This document shows, piece after piece, positions 19,396 through 29,178 of a stretch of 64,000 nt of DNA. The DNA comes from Acinetobacter cumulans. Lineage in GTDB: Bacteria > Pseudomonadota > Gammaproteobacteria > Pseudomonadales > Moraxellaceae. A program made the position numbers and the translations under genes. Below the pieces are notes generated by a model that made no database searches, was not told the DNA's origin, and saw nothing but the letters and a program-made list of their open reading frames with translations. Each line of letters opens with the position of its first letter. The stretch's first letter is position 1. The stretch is from NCBI RefSeq assembly GCF_003024525.3, contig NZ_CP035934.2, forward strand, positions 620,001-684,000. Direction: 5' to 3'.

Positions 19396-20437
19396 ATATA
19401 GCCCCTTGCTTGAGATTGTGTTTTTGAGGGCCGAGCTTATGACTTAGCCCCTTCGAACCGATTTGCTTAAATAAAACTATGAAAGTATCGGTGCTCATCG
19501 CATTTCAGTCAACGATAGATACAGTGATGACGTCATTTCGCTGAAAAATAATACAGAAAAATGACTATTTTTCGCACAAATATTTTGTGAGAAATTGAAA
19601 TTGAATTAAACAATCCAATAAAAGGCAAGATTTGAAAAGCGTTTGGGACAAGAACGCCTAAATTTAGATATACCACTATTTACATAGAATGGCTATTGAC
19701 CCTAGCGCCAAATTAAAAAAAACTTCAGCCAGTTTGGCTATCATGTTAAATCATGCTCACTGAAATGGATTTAAAACCTCAAACAGAAATAGGCCTTCGC
19801 GCTGAGTTGCAAATAAAAAAAACTGCGGGCATACAATTGTTCGATTTCATTCTATTGATGGGAACTTGTTCTTTCCTTCTATTCACAAAAGGAATGTATT
19901 GTTTTAGGTCTTAGATTTAGAGTGAAGTTGGGGAAGGTTGTTAGTCAATAGTGGTTAGCGCTGTTTTGAAGAGCTAAAATTGTAAACAATTGCAAAAAAA
20001 GTGTGATTTTAAGTGATACAGATTGATCGATATTTTGATGAGAGTTTTACTTTTTATCTGCTTGTGAAATGAATAGATTAGATGAAATGTAAAGTACCCA
20101 CTATAGGTAAAAAATTGTGATTTAAATAACAAAATACAAAAACTAAATGTAATCAATCTGTAAAATATAGGGGTGAATATACTTTAAATAGCCCCTTGGA
20201 GGCGTTCAGTAGGCTTTTGCTTGTGATGAATTATTTGAAAAATGTTCAAAACTATTTTTAGAAAATTCAAATATGTATTTTAAATCATAAAAGTTAAAAA
20301 CATTAAATTAAGGCCTAAATACATTCCTTTGGTCGTAATGTTGTTTTTTGTTATTGCTATGTATGTGTAATCTTGCTAATTACGTAGAGTATAAAGCTCG
20401 GTTTTGCGGATTTAGTCAATTCAAGAGAGGGAAGTCT
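19396..20437. other. 1042-bp gene-poor gap between icd and the broken kinase
   Basis: The stretch holds the icd promoter on its left. The rest is AT-rich with many short stops on both strands. A small hairpin AGCCA/TGGCT at 19727-19739 and one possible 53-residue frame (19753-19914, plus) without a Shine-Dalgarno site are the only items seen. Towards 20173 an element with GGGG and CCCC arms is visible. No convincing gene. Confidence 0.5.
19484..19512 (-). promoter_or_regulatory. Candidate icd promoter
   Basis: On the minus strand TTGACT (19512-19507) and GATACT (19489-19484) are separated by 17 bp, about 90 bp before the icd start. A perfect 10-bp palindrome ATGACGTCAT (19527-19536) lies just upstream of the -35 and could be an operator. 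Prediction from sequence only. Confidence 0.45.
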
Positions 20438-21717
20438 ATGGCAATAAACTTATTAGAAATAGGTGCACAGACGGAACAGCTGGGCGCGTGTAGGCTCTCT
20501 TTGTTGATGGGGGTTTATACGGATGATAATAAAATTGCCGATTTTTTGAAGTTTGCCCGCAGTATTTTAGGCATGGAAAGTGGCATTTTGGCATTTAAAA
20601 ATGAACCCTATATTTGGTATGGTTCTGATGATGGTGTAAAAGCTTTTTTAGCGGACTCAAATGAGCAATTAGAACGGTTTTTTGAAGAAGAAAATTGTCT
20701 CATTGATCAGCAACATGCATGCTATCCTGCGTTTTCTCAATATGTGCATAGCTTAGGGGTTGCACATCAGCGACTGGTTGCATTTCATTTAAGAGATGAA
20801 CAACAAAGCATTGGTACAGTTTTATTATTTGATGACCACACAATAGAATATACCCGCAAGCAATTGGAAATCGTGGCTGAATTTGTGCAAAGCCTACTGA
20901 GCGTATTAAAACTAAGAATTGAAAACGCTGAATTAAAAGAAATGTATGAGCAACAATCAGCATTGAATTTTAGTAAAACCAAGTTTTTTCAAATTATTGC
21001 GCATGATTTACGAGCACCCTTTCATGGCTTGTTAGGTTTTTCTGAAGTGCTGGCGCAAGAGCGTGATAGCTTAGATGAATCCAGTATTCAAAATATTGCT
21101 GATTATTTATGTGATACAGCCCAATCGACCTATAACTTGCTGGAAAGTTTGCTCAATTGGGCCATGGCAGAAGGCGGGCGTTTTGAATACCACCCAATTA
21201 ATTTTGATTTAAATCAGTCTGCCAAAATTGTCTGCAGTGTTTTAAATAGTTTGGCTGTGAAAAAAATATTCAGCTTTTAAATGAAATCCCTACAGGGCTG
21301 AAGGTGAATGCCGACATTAATATGATTACCTCGGTTGTGCAAAACTTGGTTTCGAATGCATTGAAGTTCACCAATACTGATGGCTTTGGAAAAGTGATTT
21401 TACGTGCAGAAGAGCGAGATGAATTTATTCGTTTCACCGTTCAAGACACGGGTTTAGGGATGACTCAAAACCAAATTGCCAATATATTTGAACAACAGAT
21501 CAAAGTGAGTATTAAAGGTACAGCGGGAGAACAAGGCACAGGTTTGGGCTTGGTTTTGTGTAAGCGCTTTGTCGACTTAAACCATGGTTCAATCAGCGCA
21601 CATTCTAAAGAAGGAGAAGGCACCCTTTTTGTGGTTAATTTGCCAAAGGCCACCAGTGCACATCAAGTTTTAAATGTAGAGCATACGTCTAAAGTGATTG
21701 CTGAAGTAAAATTATAA
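20438..21717 (+). pseudogene. GAF-type sensor histidine kinase split by a -1 frameshift
   Basis: Start ATG 20438 follows AGAGAGGGA. The first part (281 residues, to TAA 21280) holds a GAF-like sensor region (about residues 20-180) and a HisKA box FFQIIAHDLRAPFHGLLGF. The second part (to 21717) carries the ATPase: NLVSNALKF, DTGLGM, GTGLGL. After GTGAAAAAAATATTC the frame ends, but a -1 shift inside the A7 run (21260-21266) reads straight on as NIQLLNEIPTGLKVNADINMI and joins both parts into one 426-residue kinase. It may be a true mutation, a phase-variable tract, programmed frameshifting or a sequencing error. No response regulator gene is next to it. Confidence 0.75.
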
Positions 21718-21802
21718 TTGAGGCTAAATTAACGCTAAATTTTTCCCCATTTGCCATGTGCAGCTGATATAACTAGAAAAAAATAGGCTTATGGGTTAAC
21801 AA

Positions 21803-24562
21803 ATGAATGTGGAACAATTGCAGAAGACCTTACGTGCTAGCCAATATGCAGAGCAAGTGTTGGGAATCCATCGCAATTTAATAGAACAAGATTATGCAAT
21901 TGACCAATTTTTATTGCCTTTAAGCACCGAAAAAATACAAGAATTTGTTGAAGTTGCACTGTGCGAAATTCAAGATGAACAAGTATGGATGCGGGAAATG
22001 CGTATTTTGCGTGCGCGTTTAATGTTTCGCTGGATTTGGCAAGATGCCAACAAACTTACTGATGTCATTACCCTGACCAGAGAGCTTTCAGACTTTGCTG
22101 ATATTGCCATTTGTATGGCGAAAAAATTTGCTTATGCGCCGTTAGTGGCAAAGCATGGTGAGCCAATTGGCTATAACGGCAAGCTTCAAGATTTGATTGT
22201 GATTGCTATGGGCAAGCTGGGTGCTCAAGAACTAAATTTATCCAGTGATATCGACCTCATTTTTGCTTTTGATGAGCAAGGCGAAACCAACGGTCGTAAG
22301 TGTATTGATGTACAGCAATTTTGTATTTTGTGGGGACAAAAACTGATTTATTTGCTGGATCAAATTACTGCAGATGGTTTTGTTTTTCGCGTAGATATGC
22401 GTTTACGTCCTTGGGGGGATGGCTCTGCCTTGGCCATTAGTCATGTGGCCTTAGAAAAGTATTTAAGCCAGCATGGGCGCGAGTGGGAGCGTTATGCGTG
22501 GATCAAAGCGCGTATTGTGACTGGGGGGCAAGAAGGTGACGAATTACTGGAGATGACTCGACCTTTTGTATTCCGTAAATATGTGGATTACACCGCTTTT
22601 GAAGCCATGCGTGAAATGAAAGGCATGATTGAGCGCGAGGTGCTACGCCGTAATATTGAAGATGATATCAAGCTGGGTGCTGGTGGTATCCGTGAAGTTG
22701 AGTTTATCGTACAAGTTTTTCAGCTGATTTACGGTGGTTCAAAATTAGAATTACAAGACCGTCAGTGTTTGGTGAGTTTGCATCATTTAGGTGAGGTCGG
22801 ATTACTCGATATAACCGCAGTGCAAGAATTAGAAGATGCATATCTTTTTTTACGCCGAATTGAACATGCAATTCAGGCCTTAAATGATCAGCAAACGCAG
22901 TCTTTGCCACATGAAGATGAGCCTCGTCAGCGTATTTTGGATACCTTGGGTTATGCAACTTGGGAGGGCTTCTTACGCGTACTCAACAGCAAACGTGCGC
23001 GGGTGATTTATCAATTTGAGCATTTGATTAAAGAAAAAGAACCCGATCCATTGGTTGAAAGTTTTGCGCAGCTGGAAAAGCAGTTGAATGATGTACTGGA
23101 TGATAATGCTAAAAATTTGGTTCATGAGTTTTGGCATGGACATGCTTTAAAAAAACTGCCTGCTAAAGCGGTACAACGATTAAAAACATTCTGGCCTCAT
23201 TTGGTCGAGGCGGTGATTCAGTCAGATAATCCGCAGGTTGCTTTACAGCGACTGATGCCATTGGTTGAATCAGTTATGCGCCGTACGGTGTATTTGGTGA
23301 TGTTGATTGAGAGTAAGGGTGCATTACAACGCTTAGTGAAGATGGCTACGGTGAGCCCATGGATATGTGAAGAATTGACGCATTATCCAGTACTGTTAGA
23401 TGAGTTCTTATCTATGGACTTTGAACTTCCAAAGCGCAAAGATTTAGAAGACTCTCTTCGTCAGCAGTTATTACGTATTGAACTGGATGATGTTGAAGAT
23501 TTAATGCGTGTACTGCGTTTATTTAAAAAATCCAATGTATTAACAGTTGCTGCCAGCGATGTGTTGGCGGAAAGCCCATTGATGAAAGTGTCTGATGCCT
23601 TAACCGATATTGCGGAAGTTTCAGTCGAAGCGACCTTGAATTTGGCTTATCAAATTGTGGCTAAAAAACATGGATATCCAGTGGATGCAGAGGGTCAGCG
23701 CTGTGCTCTAGACCATATTGCATTTGCTGTTGCTGGTTATGGCAAACTTGGTGGCATTGAGCTGGGTTATGGCTCAGACCTAGACTTAGTGTTTATTCAT
23801 TATATGGATGAGCAAGCTGATACCGATGGCTTGAAACCGATTAGTGGCTTTGAGTTTGCAATGCGTGTTGCACAGAAGTTTATGTCTTTGATGACCACGC
23901 AAACCTTAGATGGTCGGGTCTATGAAATTGATACCCGTTTAAGACCTTCAGGTGAGGCAGGTTTGCTGGTGACCAGCTTAAAGGCATTTGAACAATATCA
24001 GTTTAAGAGCGCATGGGTGTGGGAGCATCAAGCATTGGTACGTGCGCGTTCGATTGCGGGTGAGCCTTCATTGCGTCAAAAATTTGAGCAACTACGTTGT
24101 CAGATTTTGACCCTACCACGTGATGAGCAAAACGTACGTGCTGAAGTTTTAAAAATGCGTCAAAAAATGAAAGACCATTTAGGTTCTTCTAAAGAACAAC
24201 AAAAAGATGGAATTTTTCATTTAAAACAAGACGCAGGAGGTATCGTTGATATCGAATTTATGGCACAGTATGTGGTATTAGCATGGAGTGGAACGAATTC
24301 TGATCTCGCTCACTACTCCGACAATGTAAGAATCCTTGAAGACGCCGCAAAAGCAAGTCGCTTATCCAGCGACGATGCGACAGCATTGATTCAAGCTTAT
24401 CTTCGCGAACGCGCCGAGAGCCACCGTTTAGCCCTTGCAAATCAATCAATGCAAGTGAATGCGACGGACTGGCACGATACCCGAGAGGTCGTTTGCAAGT
24501 TATGGCAAAGATTAATCGATCCGAGTGCAATGTTTGCCTTGGATAAAAATGACTGTGTATAA
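21803..24562 (+). CDS. glnE: Bifunctional glutamine synthetase adenylyltransferase/deadenylase
   Basis: A 919-residue protein that adenylylates and de-adenylylates glutamine synthetase in response to PII. Two nucleotidyltransferase domains are visible, each with the G-S-D-x-D motif: LSSDIDLIFAFDE in the N-terminal half (deadenylase) and GYGSDLDLVFIHY in the C-terminal half (adenylylase), with a helical linker between them. E. coli GlnE has 946 residues. It starts 85 bp after the broken kinase and ends 18 bp before ilvE, with which it is probably co-transcribed. Confidence 0.95.
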   Translation: MNVEQLQKTLRASQYAEQVLGIHRNLIEQDYAIDQFLLPLSTEKIQEFVEVALCEIQDEQVWMREMRILRARLMFRWIWQDANKLTDVITLTRELSDFADIAICMAKKFAYAPLVAKHGEPIGYNGKLQDLIVIAMGKLGAQELNLSSDIDLIFAFDEQGETNGRKCIDVQQFCILWGQKLIYLLDQITADGFVFRVDMRLRPWGDGSALAISHVALEKYLSQHGREWERYAWIKARIVTGGQEGDELLEMTRPFVFRKYVDYTAFEAMREMKGMIEREVLRRNIEDDIKLGAGGIREVEFIVQVFQLIYGGSKLELQDRQCLVSLHHLGEVGLLDITAVQELEDAYLFLRRIEHAIQALNDQQTQSLPHEDEPRQRILDTLGYATWEGFLRVLNSKRARVIYQFEHLIKEKEPDPLVESFAQLEKQLNDVLDDNAKNLVHEFWHGHALKKLPAKAVQRLKTFWPHLVEAVIQSDNPQVALQRLMPLVESVMRRTVYLVMLIESKGALQRLVKMATVSPWICEELTHYPVLLDEFLSMDFELPKRKDLEDSLRQQLLRIELDDVEDLMRVLRLFKKSNVLTVAASDVLAESPLMKVSDALTDIAEVSVEATLNLAYQIVAKKHGYPVDAEGQRCALDHIAFAVAGYGKLGGIELGYGSDLDLVFIHYMDEQADTDGLKPISGFEFAMRVAQKFMSLMTTQTLDGRVYEIDTRLRPSGEAGLLVTSLKAFEQYQFKSAWVWEHQALVRARSIAGEPSLRQKFEQLRCQILTLPRDEQNVRAEVLKMRQKMKDHLGSSKEQQKDGIFHLKQDAGGIVDIEFMAQYVVLAWSGTNSDLAHYSDNVRILEDAAKASRLSSDDATALIQAYLRERAESHRLALANQSMQVNATDWHDTREVVCKLWQRLIDPSAMFALDKNDCV

Positions 24563-24580
24563 AAATTTGGAGTTTAGGTC

Positions 24581-25507
24581 ATGAATTTGGCTGATCGTGA
24601 TGGTTTTATTTGGCAAGATGGACAATTAGTTGATTGGCGTGAGGCGAAAACTCACGTATTAACACATACATTACATTACAGTATGGGTGTGTTTGAGGGT
24701 GTCCGTGCTTACGAAACTCCGAATGGAACGGCGATTTTTCGTTTAAAAGAACACACTAAGCGTCTACTAAATTCTGCGAAAATTTATCAACTTAAAGTTC
24801 CGTTTGATCAGGCAACACTAGAACAAGCGCAAATTGATGTGGTTCGTGAAAATAAACTGGCATCTTGCTACTTGCGTCCAATTATCTTTATTGGTTCGGA
24901 AAAACTAGGTATTGCGGCAACTGACAACACCATTCATGCTGTAGTCGCTGCATGGAGCTGGGGTGCTTACCTTGGTGAAGAAGCGATGGCGAAAGGCATC
25001 CGCGTTAAAACTTCATCATTTACCCACCACCATCCTAACGTGACCATGTGTAAAGCAAAAGCATCTGGTAACTACACATTGTCTATTCTTGCACACCAAG
25101 AAGTAGCGCACTCTGGTTATGACGAAGCAATGTTGCTTGACCCGCAAGGCTACGTTTGCCAAGGTTCTGGCGAAAACGTATTCTTGGTACGTGATGGTGT
25201 GATTCATACTCCTGATATCGCTGGTGGTGCATTAGACGGTATTACGCGTCAAACAATTATCACCATTGCGAAAGACTTGGGTTATGATGTTGTAGAACGC
25301 CGTATTACACGTGACGAATTCTACATTGCTGATGAAGCATTCTTCACTGGTACTGCTGCTGAAGTAACGCCAATCCGTGAATACGATGATCGTCAAATTG
25401 GTGAAGGTGTACGTGGTCCAATCACGACTCAAATCCAAAAAGCATACTTCGATGCAGTCCAGGGTAAAGACCCTAAATATGCACACTGGTTAACTTACGT
25501 AAAATAA
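24581..25507 (+). CDS. ilvE: Branched-chain amino acid aminotransferase
   Basis: A 308-residue fold-type IV PLP transaminase catalysing the last step in leucine, isoleucine and valine synthesis. The motif HTLHYSMGVFEGVRAYET is near the N-terminus, the PLP lysine is in TMCKAKASGNYTLSILA (about Lys160), and GSGENVFLVRDGVIHTP and TGTAAEVTPIREYD follow in the expected order. In Acinetobacter it marks one border of the outer-core locus, which begins directly after its terminator. A hypothetical start further upstream is not needed: ATG 24581 follows TTTGGAGTTTAGGTC. Confidence 0.96.
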   Translation: MNLADRDGFIWQDGQLVDWREAKTHVLTHTLHYSMGVFEGVRAYETPNGTAIFRLKEHTKRLLNSAKIYQLKVPFDQATLEQAQIDVVRENKLASCYLRPIIFIGSEKLGIAATDNTIHAVVAAWSWGAYLGEEAMAKGIRVKTSSFTHHHPNVTMCKAKASGNYTLSILAHQEVAHSGYDEAMLLDPQGYVCQGSGENVFLVRDGVIHTPDIAGGALDGITRQTIITIAKDLGYDVVERRITRDEFYIADEAFFTGTAAEVTPIREYDDRQIGEGVRGPITTQIQKAYFDAVQGKDPKYAHWLTYVK

Positions 25508-25524
25508 GCTGATCGGTTAAGATG

Positions 25525-25554
25525 AAAAGGCGAAACAGGTGTTTCGCCTTTTTT
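25525..25554 (+). terminator. ilvE terminator
   Basis: The stem AAAAGGCGAAAC/GTTTCGCCTTTT with loop aggt is followed by TTTTTT, 17 bp after the ilvE stop. It separates housekeeping genes from the OC locus. Confidence 0.88.
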
Positions 25555-25578
25555 ATTGGCTGATTTACAGGATTTTCA

Positions 25579-26484
25579 ATGCATATTGTCTATGTGAGTG
25601 ATGGAAAAGCAGGGCACCGTTCGCAAGCTGTAGGCTTATTCAAAGCACTGCAAAGACAAGTCACAGAAGACGTCAGTTTTGAAGAGGTTGCAATCGATCA
25701 GTTGCCCGTTTTTAGTCTGCTGGCGGTATGGGGAAAGCAGCAGTTTGTAGGATTCAGTCAAGCGCCTGATTATATTATTGGGGTGGGCAGTCATACCCAG
25801 CTTCGTGTTTTACTGTTAGGCAAAGTTTTTCCAAAGGCGAAAACTGTGATTTTAATGAAGCCGAATTTCCCATTCAGCTGGTTTAATCATGTGATTATTC
25901 CTGCACATGATGGCGTTGCAGAAACTGGCAACGTGATACTTAGTCAAGGTGCATTAAACCCGATAGTGAATGAACAGCGTCATGTGCAAAACCGTATTCT
26001 GATTGCTTTGGGCGGTTCATCGAAACGTCATCAGTGGAATGCTGAAAAAGTATTAAATGCAATTCAAAATATCGTAACTGATAATGCACAAGCCGAGATT
26101 ATTTTAACGACTTCACGCCGTACACCAGCCGAGTTTTTGGCTGAATTGGAACGGCAGGATTATGCGTCTAAATTGCACATTTTTCCTGTAGAGCAGACAC
26201 CGCAAGGCTGGATTTTTGAAGAAATGCAAAAAGCTGAGGCTGTTTGGGTTACAGAAGATAGCGTTTCCATGATTTATGAGGCGCTAACTGCTGGGTGTAA
26301 AGTTGGTGTGATTTCGATGGATCGATTAAAAGCGGATCGAATTGTGAAATCTGTAGATACCTTGTTAGATAAAAAAATTGTTTCTGCACGGTTTAATCTT
26401 AAAGAGCTCACTGAGGCTGTTGCTTTTGAAGAAGCTTCGATCGTCGCGCAGAAGCTTTTAGCACAGGACAATAACGAGAAATAG
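25579..26484 (+). CDS. ELM1/GtrOC1-like glycosyltransferase
   Basis: 301 residues, resembling the so-called mitochondrial fission ELM1 family, a GT-B-fold group. It starts MHIVYVSDGKAGHRSQAVGLFKAL, carries the ELM1-type VGVGSHTQLR stretch, the middle ILIALGGSSKRHQWN loop typical of nucleotide-sugar binding, and the C-terminal VTEDSVSMIYEALTAG. It is first in the OC locus and corresponds in position to gtrOC1 of A. baumannii, where it is taken to add a core sugar. The particular sugar cannot be told. A 140-bp gap follows. Confidence 0.72.
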   Translation: MHIVYVSDGKAGHRSQAVGLFKALQRQVTEDVSFEEVAIDQLPVFSLLAVWGKQQFVGFSQAPDYIIGVGSHTQLRVLLLGKVFPKAKTVILMKPNFPFSWFNHVIIPAHDGVAETGNVILSQGALNPIVNEQRHVQNRILIALGGSSKRHQWNAEKVLNAIQNIVTDNAQAEIILTTSRRTPAEFLAELERQDYASKLHIFPVEQTPQGWIFEEMQKAEAVWVTEDSVSMIYEALTAGCKVGVISMDRLKADRIVKSVDTLLDKKIVSARFNLKELTEAVAFEEASIVAQKLLAQDNNEK

Positions 26485-26624
26485 TTCATATACAGAATTT
26501 CAATGGCTTAGCGTAGAAAAGCAATCACTAAGCTACTGTTGTCAAAACTGCTTTATGCTATGCTTTTAAACTGAATATTAGAATATGCCGAATAGGCAGA
26601 TAGCAGATTGTTTTTGAGTGATTT

Positions 26625-27653
26625 ATGAAAATCTTACATATCGCGAATTTTGGATTTAATAAACAGGGTGCACATTTTTATTGCACTGACCGTAAAATTT
26701 CCGCTGGTTTAATTGAAAACGGACACTTTGTTTATGATTTCAGTTTCCGCGATATGGCGCGTATGGGCACGATTTTTAAAACGAAAAAACTCGGTGCGAA
26801 TTGGGCCAATAAAGAAATTTTAAAGATTGTGAATAATATTGAACCCGATCTCGTATTGGTGGGTCACAGTGACTTGATGAGTCCGACTGTGCTACGCGAT
26901 ATCAAACAGCAATTTCCTCAAACTAAAATTGCTTTTTGGTATGTCGATCCACTGTACTTAGAGCAGAAGTTAGGTTTTGTTCGTGAGTTTTCGCCATATT
27001 TAGATGCCATTTTCTGTACTACAGGTGGCGAATACCTGAAAAAATTAAAGCAACCACATTTAAAAACTGCTTATATGCCGAACGTCGGTCATCGCAATGT
27101 TGAAGTATTAAAACAATTTGAATCTACGCGCATTGATAAAGAATTTATCTTCTGTGGCGTGGTGTATAAAGAACCAGTCCGTGAGAAATTCTTAAAAGAT
27201 TTGGCAGATACCTTAACTCAAAACAGTATTCAATATCAGTATTATGGCTGTTTTGAGCAACCGGGCGTATATGGCAAAGGCTATTATAAAGTGCTGTCAG
27301 AATCGCGTATGGGTCTCAATTATTCACGTAAAAACGACGTGACCTTATACAGTTCAGACCGAATTGTGCAGCTCACAGGCAATGGCTTATTAACATTTAG
27401 CCCGCGTATTCCAGGCTTCGATCAGCTCTATACAGAGCAAGAAGTGGTTTATTTTGATGACCAACATGATTTGGCGGCAAAAATTAAGCACTATGCCGGA
27501 CATCCTGATGAAGCGAAGAAAATTGCAGAAGCAGGCTGGAATAAAACCCGCAGTAGTTTTAATGCAAAACGTATTACCCAGTTTATGATTGAAGTTACTT
27601 TTGATCAGCCGTTGTCTGAAGCTTATGAATGGTCACACGAGGTATATGCTTAA
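26625..27653 (+). CDS. Glycosyltransferase (outer core), CgeB/GT1-like
   Basis: 342 residues with a GT-B layout: an N-terminal Rossmann half (MKILHIANFGFNKQGAHFYCTDRK, then LVLVGHSDLMSPTVL), and a C-terminal half with FIFCGVVYKEPVREKFL, GLNYSRKNDVTLYSSDRIVQLTGNGLLTFSP and YFDDQHDLAAKI near the donor site. The last section fits the spore-protein-YkvP/CgeB-like group of glycosyltransferases. It corresponds in position to gtrOC2. Its TAA overlaps the next gene's ATG (TAATG), so translation is coupled. Confidence 0.75.
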   Translation: MKILHIANFGFNKQGAHFYCTDRKISAGLIENGHFVYDFSFRDMARMGTIFKTKKLGANWANKEILKIVNNIEPDLVLVGHSDLMSPTVLRDIKQQFPQTKIAFWYVDPLYLEQKLGFVREFSPYLDAIFCTTGGEYLKKLKQPHLKTAYMPNVGHRNVEVLKQFESTRIDKEFIFCGVVYKEPVREKFLKDLADTLTQNSIQYQYYGCFEQPGVYGKGYYKVLSESRMGLNYSRKNDVTLYSSDRIVQLTGNGLLTFSPRIPGFDQLYTEQEVVYFDDQHDLAAKIKHYAGHPDEAKKIAEAGWNKTRSSFNAKRITQFMIEVTFDQPLSEAYEWSHEVYA

Positions 27654-28408
27654 TGTGGATTCTTTATGTGTTGGCGGGCTTAGTGCTACTGGCCACCGTA
27701 CTCTATGTATTGGGTAACTACACTTTTTGGTTGCCACCATTACGTACTGCACATATTCCGCGTGTGGTGATGCTACATCAAGTCACGCCAAATGCAGAGG
27801 CTTCGGGTATGAATATGCCTCCTGCTAAGTTCGAGCAGTTGCTACAGTATTTAGTCAGTAAGAATGCCAAATTCTGCTTTGTCTCTGAAATTGATCAGTA
27901 TGAAGGACAAAAAGATGTGTTTGCACTGTCCTTTGATGATGGCTTTTTAGATAACTACGAATATGCCTATCCGTTACTAAAAAAATATAAGGCCAAAGCG
28001 ACAATTTATTTGGCTACACAAATTGAAGGTATTGAAAAGTTAAGCCCTGAGCAGATCCGAGAAATGTCAGATTCAGGCGTGATTGAATTTGGCGCACATA
28101 CCCAGCACCATGTAAATTTGCTGAAACTGTCAGATGAACAGGCATTTGCAGAAATGCACGCATCTAAAAAAGATGTGGAAGCAATTGTTGGTAAATGTCC
28201 AAGCTTTGCGTATCCATTTGGCCGTTTTAATGAAAAGCATCAGCAAATGGCCAAAGAAATCGGCTTTAAAAATGCGGTGTCTACACGTAAAAAAGTGGAA
28301 CACATCAGCACGGCGAACCAATTTAATATTCCGCGCGTAAGTACACATGGCGCAATGAATGCCTTACAAATGCGTATTGCCTTAGCGAAAGGACGTTATA
28401 AATTATGA
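27653..28408 (+). CDS. pda1: Polysaccharide deacetylase (OC locus)
   Basis: 251 residues from ATG 27653, which overlaps the previous stop; an earlier in-frame start at 27629 would lie inside the upstream gene. One N-terminal membrane anchor (residues 2-22) is followed by a NodB-like domain: SFDDGFLDNY holds the catalytic Asp and metal Asp, HTQHH holds the two metal His, and YPFGRFN follows. Such enzymes remove N-acetyl groups from a lipid-linked or core hexosamine. Next gene overlaps by ATGA. Position agrees with pda1 of A. baumannii OC loci. Confidence 0.82.
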   Translation: MWILYVLAGLVLLATVLYVLGNYTFWLPPLRTAHIPRVVMLHQVTPNAEASGMNMPPAKFEQLLQYLVSKNAKFCFVSEIDQYEGQKDVFALSFDDGFLDNYEYAYPLLKKYKAKATIYLATQIEGIEKLSPEQIREMSDSGVIEFGAHTQHHVNLLKLSDEQAFAEMHASKKDVEAIVGKCPSFAYPFGRFNEKHQQMAKEIGFKNAVSTRKKVEHISTANQFNIPRVSTHGAMNALQMRIALAKGRYKL

Positions 28409-29178
28409 TTCCATGCAGTGTTTATATCGTAACTTTAAACTGCGGTCCTTGGCTGCAGGACACCTTGCAGAGCGTGCAAGATTTTTCAGAAGTGATTATT
28501 TTAGACTCTGGCAGTACCGATGATACCTATGCAATTGCGCAGTCTTTTGCCAATACGCGTATTTCACATCAAGACTGGCAGGGTTATGCTGCGCAAAAAA
28601 GCTTGGCTTTGGCGCAATGCAAAAATGACTGGGTGCTGAATTTAGATGGTGATGAAGTTCTATCGAAAGAATTAAAAGCCGAAATTGAACAGACCATTCA
28701 AGCCAATCAAATTGATGCGCTGATTACCCCGATTAATGATGTGTTCTTAGGGGTGCCGAACAGCAAGCATACGAAAAAACATGCCAAAGTACGTTTTTTC
28801 CGTAAAAGCAAAGGCCAATATGACCTGGAAAATAAAGTCCACGAAAATGTAATTGTGGATGGTCAAAGTGTCAAAGCGGAAGGCGATATTTATCACTACG
28901 GAGAATCGAGTATTTTTGTCAAAGTAGAAAAAAATAATCAGTACTCAAACTTAAAAGCAGCGGAAAAATTCCAAAAGGGCAAAAAGCCGAGTTTGTTAAA
29001 ATTAAGTTTGGTCATGCCGGTAACTTTCTTAAAGTCCTACTTTATCCGTCGTAGTTGCTTGAATGGCTGGCGCGGTTTCGTAAACAGCATGATTAATGCT
29101 TTTTATGCCTTTTTAAAAGAGGCAAAGCTTTTTGAGCAGCATCAAAATGCAGCCAAGAAAAAACAGGATCAACCGTGA
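28405..29178 (+). CDS. Glycosyltransferase family 2 (outer core)
   Basis: 257 residues of the WaaE/LgtF-like GT2 group that adds glucose or a similar sugar to LPS inner core. The start IVTLNCGPWLQDTLQSVQDFSEVIILDSGSTDDT contains the nucleotide-sugar motif; the DxD equivalent is NLDGDEVL; VRFFRKSKGQYDLENKVHENV closes the acceptor site. A C-terminal membrane-associated helix (PVTFLKSYFIRRS) is typical. It overlaps the deacetylase by 4 bp and the next gene by 4 bp, so it belongs to the conserved OC block (position of gtrOC3). Confidence 0.82.
   Translation: MIPCSVYIVTLNCGPWLQDTLQSVQDFSEVIILDSGSTDDTYAIAQSFANTRISHQDWQGYAAQKSLALAQCKNDWVLNLDGDEVLSKELKAEIEQTIQANQIDALITPINDVFLGVPNSKHTKKHAKVRFFRKSKGQYDLENKVHENVIVDGQSVKAEGDIYHYGESSIFVKVEKNNQYSNLKAAEKFQKGKKPSLLKLSLVMPVTFLKSYFIRRSCLNGWRGFVNSMINAFYAFLKEAKLFEQHQNAAKKKQDQP

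Noticed and set aside
19753..19914. A 53-residue plus-strand frame beginning MLTEMDLKPQ
   Set aside because: No Shine-Dalgarno site, no recognisable domain and a composition like the surrounding non-coding AT-rich DNA.
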